A stretch of DNA of 13,312 nt from an uncultured Bacteroides sp. (lineage in GTDB: Bacteria; Bacteroidota; Bacteroidia; Bacteroidales; Bacteroidaceae). The translations under genes were made by a program, and so were the position numbers. Of this stretch, positions 8,316 to 13,312 are shown piece by piece. Within the stretch, counting starts at the first letter, position 1. Every line of letters starts with the position of its first letter. The DNA lies in contig CABROZ010000060.1 in assembly GCA_902472795.1 (NCBI GenBank), positions 1 to 13,312 on the forward strand, written 5' to 3'. The notes under the pieces are model-generated. The model saw only the letters and a list, made by a program, of their open reading frames with translations, had not been told where the DNA came from and made no database searches.

Positions 8316-8483
8316 AACTTTCGCAAGCTCAAGTTGCAGTTGACGGGTAGCAGGTTGATGGGTTGACGAGACGTTTGTAGCCAGTCGCTTTAAGCGGCAC
8401 TTCATCAAACGGGGCATTCCCGACCTTACAGGCTTGTTGACCGAAACCTTGTCAACTAATAAGTTGAGAGTTTGCGAAACTTA
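8316..8483. repeat. Inverted-end intergenic element with GTTGAC hexamers (MITE- or REP-like)
   Basis: The left end (8316-8335, aactttcgcaagctcaagtt) is an imperfect inverted copy of the right end (8462-8483, agttgag...gcgaaact). Between them GTTGAC occurs at 8339-8344, 8362-8367 and 8436-8441, a near copy GTTGAT at 8354-8359, and the complement GTCAAC at 8451-8456. The pair 8436-8441/8451-8456 forms a 6-base stem, and CAACTT/AAGTTG (8315-8320/8331-8336) forms another. No open reading frame is convincing inside. The structure fits a small non-autonomous or palindromic repeat that fills most of the 246-base gap before the nitroreductase gene. Whether it is transcribed is unknown. Confidence 0.55.
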
Positions 8484-8486
8484 AAT
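8462..8486 (+). repeat. Direct repeat, right copy
   Basis: This is the second copy of the 25-base repeat at 7003-7027, with the last 15 bases (TTGCGAAACTTAAAT) identical. It is also the right end of the inverted-end element and ends eight bases before the nitroreductase ATG, so it forms the translation leader of that gene. Confidence 0.85.
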
Positions 8487-8494
8487 TAACTGAT

Positions 8495-9061
8495 ATGAAC
8501 GAAGTATTGCAGAACATCAAGGCACGTCACAGTACACGTGTCTATGCGGAAAAACAAGTTTCCGAAGAAGATTTGTCTTTGATACTGGAAGCTGCCATTC
8601 ATGCTCCCAGCGGTATGAATTTTCAGGACTGGCATTTTACGGCAATCCAGAATGCCGACCTGTTGCGACAATTGAATGATAAGGTAAAAGAAGCCTTCGC
8701 ATCGAGCAGTAACCCCCAATGGCAGGAGCGTGGTCACAGCGCTACTTACTGCTGCTACTACCATGCGCCTACGCTGGTCATCGTATCCGGTAAGGCCGAC
8801 AGCCCGCTGGCTCCTTTTGACTGTGCCTGTGCACTCGAAAACATTTTCCTGGCAGCAACTTCATTGGGCATCGATTCCTGTTGGATCAATCAGCCGGGAC
8901 AGACGTGTGATATTCCGGTGATGCGCACATTCCTGACCGAAGAATTGGGCATTCCGACCGATTATCGGATTTATGGTTGTGCCGCCTTGGGCTATGCTCC
9001 GGCCGGAACTCCGGTCAAAGAACGGAAGCTCAAGGAATACACCGTGACGGTGATGCGCTAA
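8495..9061 (+). CDS. Nitroreductase-family flavoprotein
   Basis: The 188-residue product belongs to the FMN-dependent nitroreductase superfamily, cytosolic enzymes that reduce nitro compounds, quinones or other acceptors using NAD(P)H. The N-terminal RHSTR (11-15) is the FMN-phosphate-binding motif. PSGMNFQDW (38-46) matches the second FMN-contact motif, and GCAALGYAP (161-169) the C-terminal one. The protein is short for the family (E. coli NfsB has 217 residues), consistent with the compact nitroreductases common in anaerobes. The substrate cannot be inferred. It has its own terminator downstream, and its leader is formed by the 25-base repeat, with no strong Shine-Dalgarno site. It may once have been the gene directly after yigZ, since removing the repeat-bounded segment would leave a gap of 48 bases. 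Confidence 0.92.
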   Translation: MNEVLQNIKARHSTRVYAEKQVSEEDLSLILEAAIHAPSGMNFQDWHFTAIQNADLLRQLNDKVKEAFASSSNPQWQERGHSATYCCYYHAPTLVIVSGKADSPLAPFDCACALENIFLAATSLGIDSCWINQPGQTCDIPVMRTFLTEELGIPTDYRIYGCAALGYAPAGTPVKERKLKEYTVTVMR

Positions 9062-9085
9062 TGGCAGCGGCATCTTGGCCCCGTT

Positions 9086-9135
9086 TTTTTCCCTAACTGG
9101 AGAATGATTTTTTCCCAGTTAGGGAAAAATTTTTT
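9086..9135 (+). terminator. Intrinsic terminator after the nitroreductase gene
   Basis: TTTTTCCCTAACTGG (9086-9100) pairs perfectly with 9115-9129 across a 14-base loop, giving a 10-base GC-containing stem extended by five T-A pairs. A six-base T tract follows at 9130-9135. It lies 25 bases after the stop codon. The rest of the gap up to about 9300 shows no gene or clear repeat. Confidence 0.9.
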
Positions 9136-9320
9136 CCTGACTATGCAGTTCTTGACATATCATTTTATCTGATTTCCACCAATACCCGATTGAATGGTCG
9201 GAGGAACGGTTTCATCAGCCGATTCCTGCCCGAATAGATATTTGAGACGGAAAGGAATATTATCCTGTACTTTTGATAAAGAAACTGCAAGAAAAATAAC
9301 TTTATGTTTGCGAAAATATA

Positions 9321-9328
9321 TATCTTTG
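9321..9328 (+). promoter_or_regulatory. Bacteroidota -7 promoter element for glmS
   Basis: TATCTTTG is an exact match to TAnnTTTG. No good -33 TTTG is found at the usual 19-21-base spacing; a TTTG at 9307-9310 is too close, and only a TTTA at 9301-9304 lies nearer the right place. Transcription would start near 9335, leaving a leader of about 20 bases. There is therefore no room for a leader ribozyme or riboswitch before glmS. Confidence 0.65.
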
Positions 9329-9357
9329 CACGGCGAATCTTAAAAGTGTAAACTATT

Positions 9358-11202
9358 ATGTGTGGAATCGTAGGCTATATTGGTCACAGACAGGCCTACC
9401 CTATTCTTATCAAAGGATTAAAGCGGTTGGAGTATCGCGGTTATGATAGTGCGGGGGTGGCATTGATCAGTGACGACCATCAATTGAATGTATATAAGAC
9501 GAAAGGGAAGGTCGCAGACCTGGAATCTTTCGTCAGTCAGAAAGATATTTCCGGTACTATCGGTATTGCCCATACACGTTGGGCCACTCACGGGGAACCC
9601 TGTTCCGCCAATGCTCATCCTCATTATTCTTCTTCCGGGCGCTTCGCCCTTATCCATAACGGCATCATTGAAAATTACGCAGTTCTGAAGGAAAAACTTC
9701 AGGCAAAAGGCTATCAGTTCAAAAGCAGTACGGACACTGAAGTCCTGGTGCAGCTGATCGAATACATCCAGTCGGCCGATCACATTGATTTGCTGACTGC
9801 AGTGCAGCTTGCTTTGAGGGAAGTGATAGGCGCTTATGCCATTGCCGTGATGGATCGGGAAAATCCCGATGAAATCGTAGCGGCACGCAAAAGCAGTCCG
9901 TTGGTGGTGGGAATCGGTGAAGATGAATTCTTCCTGGCATCCGATGCCACTCCGATTGTGGAATATACGGATAAAGTGGTCTATCTGGAGGATGAAGAGA
10001 TTGCCGTGATACGTCGCGGTCAGCCACTGAAGGTAGTGAACCTGAATAATGTGGAGTGTCCGCACGAGGTTCAGACGGTGTCGATGAATCTGGGACAGTT
10101 GGAAAAGGGCGGGTATCCGCACTTCATGCTGAAAGAAATTTTCGAGCAGCCTGCCTGCATCAACGACTGTATGCGTGGCCGTGTCAACGTGGAAGGGACC
10201 AATGTGGTGCTGTCGGCCGTAATCGATTACAAGGAACGTCTGCTGTCGGCAAAAAGGTTTATCATTGTGGCCTGTGGCACTTCGTGGCATGCCGGACTGA
10301 TAGGCAAGCAGCTGATCGAGACATTCTGCCGCATTCCGGTGGAAGTGGAATATGCTTCCGAATTCCGTTATCGGGATCCGGTGTTGGGAGCCGACGATGT
10401 GGTGATAGCCATTTCGCAAAGCGGCGAGACGGCCGACACGTTGGCGGCAGTGGAACTGGCCAAAAGCAAGGGAGCCTTTATCTACGGCATCTGCAATGCG
10501 GTAGGCTCCAGCATTCCGCGTGCTACGGACACGGGTTCGTACATTCACGTAGGACCCGAAATCGGTGTGGCTTCTACCAAAGCCTTTACAGGACAGGTGA
10601 CGGTGCTGACCATGCTGGCACTGACCTTGGGACGCGAGAAAGGCACGTTGGACGAAAAGCAGTACATGGCTGTCGTGAAGGAGCTGCAGCACATTCCTGA
10701 GAAGATGGAAGAGGTGCTGAAGCTGAACGATGGCATCGCCGAACTGTCGAAGATATTCACGTATGCTCACAACTTCATCTATCTGGGCCGCGGATATGCC
10801 TATCCGGTAGCTTTGGAAGGAGCCTTGAAACTGAAGGAAATTTCGTACATCCACGCCGAGGGGTATCCGGCTGCCGAAATGAAGCACGGACCGATTGCCT
10901 TGATTGATGCCGAAATGCCGGTAGTGGTCGTGGCCACACAGAACGGACTTTACGAAAAGGTATTGAGCAACATTCAGGAGATAAAGGCCCGCAAGGGTCG
11001 GGTGGTCGCTCTGGTGACCAAGGGCGACACGATTATCAGCCGGGTGGCCGACACGGTGATCGAACTGCCTGCAACCATCGAATGTCTGGACCCGTTGATT
11101 ACGACAGTGCCCTTGCAGTTGCTGGCCTACCACATTGCCGTGTGCAAAGGAATGGATGTTGACCAGCCGAGAAATCTGGCCAAGTCCGTAACAGTAGAAT
11201 AA
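9358..11202 (+). CDS. glmS: Glutamine-fructose-6-phosphate aminotransferase (isomerising)
   Basis: GlmS makes glucosamine-6-phosphate from fructose-6-phosphate and glutamine in the cytosol, the first step to UDP-GlcNAc for peptidoglycan and LPS. The 614-residue product begins MCGIVGYIG, so Cys2 is the N-terminal nucleophile after Met removal. Glutaminase motifs TRWATHG (73-79) and HNGIIEN (100-106) follow. Two SIS sugar-isomerase domains come next: CGTSW at 306-310, SQSGETADT at 353-361, and GPEIGVASTKAF at 399-410 in the first, and the GRGYAYPVALEGALKLKE region in the second. The C-terminus NLAKSVTVE carries the catalytic Lys (609). Length and motifs are fully typical. The PurF-like gene starts 17 bases after its stop, so they are likely co-transcribed from the promoter at 9321. 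Confidence 0.97.
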   Translation: MCGIVGYIGHRQAYPILIKGLKRLEYRGYDSAGVALISDDHQLNVYKTKGKVADLESFVSQKDISGTIGIAHTRWATHGEPCSANAHPHYSSSGRFALIHNGIIENYAVLKEKLQAKGYQFKSSTDTEVLVQLIEYIQSADHIDLLTAVQLALREVIGAYAIAVMDRENPDEIVAARKSSPLVVGIGEDEFFLASDATPIVEYTDKVVYLEDEEIAVIRRGQPLKVVNLNNVECPHEVQTVSMNLGQLEKGGYPHFMLKEIFEQPACINDCMRGRVNVEGTNVVLSAVIDYKERLLSAKRFIIVACGTSWHAGLIGKQLIETFCRIPVEVEYASEFRYRDPVLGADDVVIAISQSGETADTLAAVELAKSKGAFIYGICNAVGSSIPRATDTGSYIHVGPEIGVASTKAFTGQVTVLTMLALTLGREKGTLDEKQYMAVVKELQHIPEKMEEVLKLNDGIAELSKIFTYAHNFIYLGRGYAYPVALEGALKLKEISYIHAEGYPAAEMKHGPIALIDAEMPVVVVATQNGLYEKVLSNIQEIKARKGRVVALVTKGDTIISRVADTVIELPATIECLDPLITTVPLQLLAYHIAVCKGMDVDQPRNLAKSVTVE

Positions 11203-11219
11203 GAAACGTAACTATAGAG

Positions 11220-13103
11220 ATGGAACAACTGAAACATGAATGCGGTGTGGCAATGATACGTCTGCTGAAGCCGCTGGAATATTACGAGAAAAAATACGGA
11301 ACCTGGATGTACGGTTTGAACAAGCTTTACCTGCTGATGGAAAAGCAGCACAACCGTGGACAGGAAGGAGCCGGACTGGCATGCGTCAAGCTGGAAGCCA
11401 ATCCGGGCGAAGAGTATATGTTTCGTGAGCGTGCCTTGGGGGCAGGTGCCATTACCGAGATATTCGGAACGGTACAGAGCACTTTCAAGGACCTGACAGA
11501 CGAGCAGCTTCATGATGCGGACTACGCCAAGCGTTGCCTGCCTTTTGCCGGAGAAGTCTATATGGGACACTTGCGTTACTCCACGACCGGAAAGTCGGGA
11601 CTGTCGTATGTGCATCCTTTCTTGCGCCGGAATAACTGGCGTGCCAAGAACTTAGCCTTGTGCGGCAACTTCAATCTGACGAATGTCGATGAAATATTTG
11701 CCCGCATCACGGCTATCGGTCAGCATCCGCGCAAGTACGCCGATACGTATATCATGCTCGAACAGGTAGGGCACCGGTTGGACCGCGAAGTGGAACGCCT
11801 CTTCAATCTGGCAGAAGCCGAGGGACTGACCGGCATGGACATTACTCATTACATCGAGGAACATATCGACCTGGCCAACGTGCTCCGTACGTCGAGCCGC
11901 GAATGGGACGGCGGTTATGTGATGTGTGGACTGACCGGCAGTGGCGAAAGTTTTGCCATCCGCGACCCGTGGGGAATTCGTACGGCCTTCTGGTATCAGG
12001 ACGACGAGATCGCCGTGCTGGCCAGCGAACGGCCGGTGATACAGACGGCGCTTAACGTTCCTGCCGACAATATCCGCGAACTGCAACCGGGGCAAGCCAT
12101 CTTTATCAGTAAGGCGGGCAAGCTGCGTACGGTGCAGATCAATAAGCCGCGCGAGTTCCGCCCTTGTTCTTTCGAGCGCATCTACTTCAGCCGCGGCAGC
12201 GACATGGATATCTATCGCGAACGAAAGCTGTTGGGACAGAAACTGGTGCCCAGCATTCTGAAGGCTGTCAACTACGACATCGACCATACTGTCTTCTCCT
12301 TCATCCCCAATACGGCCGAAGTGGCTTTCTACGGCATGCTTCAGGGGCTGGACGACTACCTGAACGAAGAGAAGGTGCAGCAGATTGCCGCTTTGGGACA
12401 CAATCCTAATCATGACGAACTGGAGCGCATCCTCTCGCGCCGCATCCGCAGTGAGAAGGTGGCTATCAAGGACATCAAGTTGCGTACCTTTATTGCCGAG
12501 GGCAACACACGCAACGATCTGGCCGCCCATGTCTATGACATTACGTATGGCAGTCTGGTGCCGGGAGTGGACAATTTGGTCATCATCGACGACTCTATCG
12601 TGCGTGGCACGACGTTGCGTCAGAGCATCATCGGCATCCTCGACCGTCTGGGACCGAAGAAGATTGTCATTGTCAGCTCTTCGCCGCAGGTGCGCTACCC
12701 CGATTATTATGGCATCGATATGGCACGCATGAGCGAGTTCATCGCTTTCAAGGCTGCCATCGAGCTGTTGCGCGACCGCGACATGAAGGACGTCATTGCC
12801 GCTGCTTACCGCAAGGCCAAGGCGCAGGCCGATCTGCCCAAGGAGCAGATGGTGAACTATGTGAAGGACATTTACGCGCCCTTCACCGACGAAGAAATCT
12901 CGGCCAAGATGGTCGAACTGCTGACTCCTGCCGGTACGCGGGCCAAGGTGCAGATTGTCTATCAGCCGCTTGAGGGCTTGCACGAAGCATGTCCCAACCA
13001 TCCGGGTGACTGGTACTTCAGCGGAAACTATCCCACACCGGGTGGCGTGAAGCTGCTGAACAAGGCATTTATCGATTACATCGAGCAGGTATATCAGTTT
13101 TAG
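11220..13103 (+). CDS. PurF-like glutamine amidotransferase/phosphoribosyltransferase, divergent long form
   Basis: The 627-residue product joins an N-terminal nucleophile glutaminase domain to a type I phosphoribosyltransferase domain, the layout of glutamine PRPP amidotransferase (PurF). Cys8 in HECGVAM would be the nucleophile after removal of a seven-residue propeptide. GHLRYST (116-122) and GNFNLTN (149-155) are glutaminase motifs, and VIIDDSIVRGTT (454-465) is the PRPP-binding loop. It is clearly longer than usual PurF (about 470-505 residues). The expected YFARPDS is FSRGSDMD (323-330). There is extra sequence around 370-420, the usual basic RRK-type segment before the PRPP loop is absent, and a C-terminal extension of about 100 residues is unlike E. 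coli PurF. It could be a second amidophosphoribosyltransferase or an enzyme with a changed acceptor. It is 17 bases after glmS and is followed by carA. Confidence 0.85.
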   Translation: MEQLKHECGVAMIRLLKPLEYYEKKYGTWMYGLNKLYLLMEKQHNRGQEGAGLACVKLEANPGEEYMFRERALGAGAITEIFGTVQSTFKDLTDEQLHDADYAKRCLPFAGEVYMGHLRYSTTGKSGLSYVHPFLRRNNWRAKNLALCGNFNLTNVDEIFARITAIGQHPRKYADTYIMLEQVGHRLDREVERLFNLAEAEGLTGMDITHYIEEHIDLANVLRTSSREWDGGYVMCGLTGSGESFAIRDPWGIRTAFWYQDDEIAVLASERPVIQTALNVPADNIRELQPGQAIFISKAGKLRTVQINKPREFRPCSFERIYFSRGSDMDIYRERKLLGQKLVPSILKAVNYDIDHTVFSFIPNTAEVAFYGMLQGLDDYLNEEKVQQIAALGHNPNHDELERILSRRIRSEKVAIKDIKLRTFIAEGNTRNDLAAHVYDITYGSLVPGVDNLVIIDDSIVRGTTLRQSIIGILDRLGPKKIVIVSSSPQVRYPDYYGIDMARMSEFIAFKAAIELLRDRDMKDVIAAAYRKAKAQADLPKEQMVNYVKDIYAPFTDEEISAKMVELLTPAGTRAKVQIVYQPLEGLHEACPNHPGDWYFSGNYPTPGGVKLLNKAFIDYIEQVYQF

Positions 13104-13172
13104 CTTCAATCCCCGGCTCCCTCTCCCAAAGAGAGGGGGAGGAGGAAGCATATCGTATGATACATATAATTA

Positions 13173-13206
13173 TTATATATACAACTATATCTTTTATATA
13201 TACAAC
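13173..13206 (+). repeat. Two 13-base direct repeats at a 21-base period
   Basis: TTATATATACAAC occurs at 13173-13185 and again, identically, at 13194-13206. The 21-base period equals two helical turns, so a dimeric regulator could bind both on one face of the DNA. The second copy abuts ATG 13207. Low complexity makes chance repetition more likely than the length suggests. Confidence 0.6.
13188..13195 (+). promoter_or_regulatory. Possible -7 promoter element for carA
   Basis: TATCTTTT differs from TAnnTTTG only in the last base and lies between the two 13-base repeats. No good -33 element is visible. Transcription would start near 13202, leaving almost no leader for ATG 13207 but about 70 bases, including the right-arm hairpin, for GTG 13273. 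Confidence 0.35.
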
Positions 13207-13312
13207 ATGACTAATCAGCATTCAACCCATTTACATTCTTCCTCCCCCCTCTCTTCGGGAGAGGGGAAGGCGGTGAGGCTCTGCCTCTCCGACGGTACCG
13301 TTTTCCGCGGCC
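13207..13312 (+). CDS. carA: Carbamoyl-phosphate synthase small subunit, N-terminal start, partial at 3' side
   Basis: CarA is the glutaminase subunit of carbamoyl-phosphate synthase, feeding pyrimidine and arginine synthesis. From ATG 13207 the frame stays open to the window end. It reads 22 unusual residues rich in Ser and His, then VRLCLSDGTVFRG, which matches the first strand and turn of CarA (hydrophobic strand, DDG-like turn, F-x-G). The early residues are encoded largely by the right arm of the inverted repeat, so the true start may be GTG 13273, directly after the G-rich stretch at 13262-13270. I give the longer frame because its ATG is unambiguous. Only 35 codons are visible, so the call rests on a short match plus the neighbouring amidotransferase genes. 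Confidence 0.65.
   Translation, partial: MTNQHSTHLHSSSPLSSGEGKAVRLCLSDGTVFRG

Larger units (their letters stand above)
13102..13280. repeat. Inverted-repeat element filling the gap before carA
   Basis: The left arm 13102-13148 and right arm 13238-13280 are imperfect inverted copies, sharing AGCYTCA at the outer end and a core like CCTCTCCCRAAGAGAGGGGG. Each arm also folds on itself: 13119-13125 with 13131-13137 (7 pairs), and 13246-13253 with 13259-13266 (8 pairs, loop TTCGG). The outer ends coincide with the TAG stop of the PurF-like gene and with GTGAGGCT, the possible carA start. The centre is AT-rich. It looks like a dispersed palindromic element, but copy number cannot be judged from one window. 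Confidence 0.75.

Noticed and set aside
9307..9328. TTTG at 9307-9310 as the -33 element of the glmS promoter
   Set aside because: Only 10 bases separate it from the -7 element, about half of the usual spacing.
9136..9357. glmS ribozyme or riboswitch in the glmS leader
   Set aside because: The predicted transcript start leaves only about 20 bases of leader, and no ribozyme-like conserved core was seen.
9418..11133. 571-codon open frame on the minus strand opposite glmS
   Set aside because: It is antisense to an unmistakable glmS, its product matches no family I recognise, and its His/Arg/Gln-rich composition is typical of a shadow frame created by codon bias.
11652..13151. 499-codon open frame on the minus strand opposite the PurF-like gene
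   Set aside because: Shadow of a gene with intact catalytic motifs. It begins inside the inverted repeat and has no domain of its own.

Overview
The window looks like a chromosomal segment of a gut-type Bacteroidota, most likely a Bacteroides/Phocaeicola relative. The evidence is an nqrE-nqrF pair with Bacteroides-like proteins, a DUF5686 outer-membrane protein found in this phylum, promoters of the TAnnTTTG type instead of E. coli-type -10 boxes, and weak A-rich ribosome binding sites. The species cannot be fixed from the sequence. All recognisable genes are on the + strand and share similar, fairly GC-rich codon use.

Layout. 1-1328 is the end of the Na+-translocating NADH:quinone reductase operon (last 13 codons of nqrE, then nqrF), closed by a strong intrinsic terminator (1363-1400). 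A new promoter (about 1449-1479) starts a close-packed group: an outer-membrane CarboxypepD-like/DUF5686 protein, rarA (replication-fork clamp-loader-like ATPase), a D-2-hydroxyacid dehydrogenase and a YigZ/IMPACT protein, with gaps of 19, 42 and 10 bases. 7003-8486 is the most accessory-looking part: an orphan protein of the HpaII restriction-endonuclease family, bracketed by a 25-base direct repeat (22/25 identical) and followed by a roughly 170-base element with imperfect inverted ends and several GTTGAC hexamers. A small nitroreductase-family flavoprotein follows, ended by an intrinsic terminator (9086-9135).

9321-13312 is a glutamine-amide transfer cluster: glmS, a divergent 627-residue PurF-like amidotransferase 17 bases downstream, and the start of carA. 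The gap before carA is filled almost exactly by an inverted-repeat element (13102-13280) whose ends touch the stop codon of one gene and the likely start of the next. Inside it lie a 13-base sequence repeated at a 21-base period and a possible promoter. GlmS supplies glucosamine-6-phosphate for the cell envelope, the PurF-like protein is probably tied to purine synthesis or a related phosphoribosyl reaction, and CarA feeds pyrimidine and arginine synthesis.

The items that most deserve a second look are the orphan HpaII-like protein, whose catalytic lysine appears to be arginine; the repeats around it, which suggest an insertion between yigZ and the nitroreductase gene; and the repeat element that may supply the translation start region of carA. 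No tRNA, rRNA, CRISPR array, transposase or integrase was seen.
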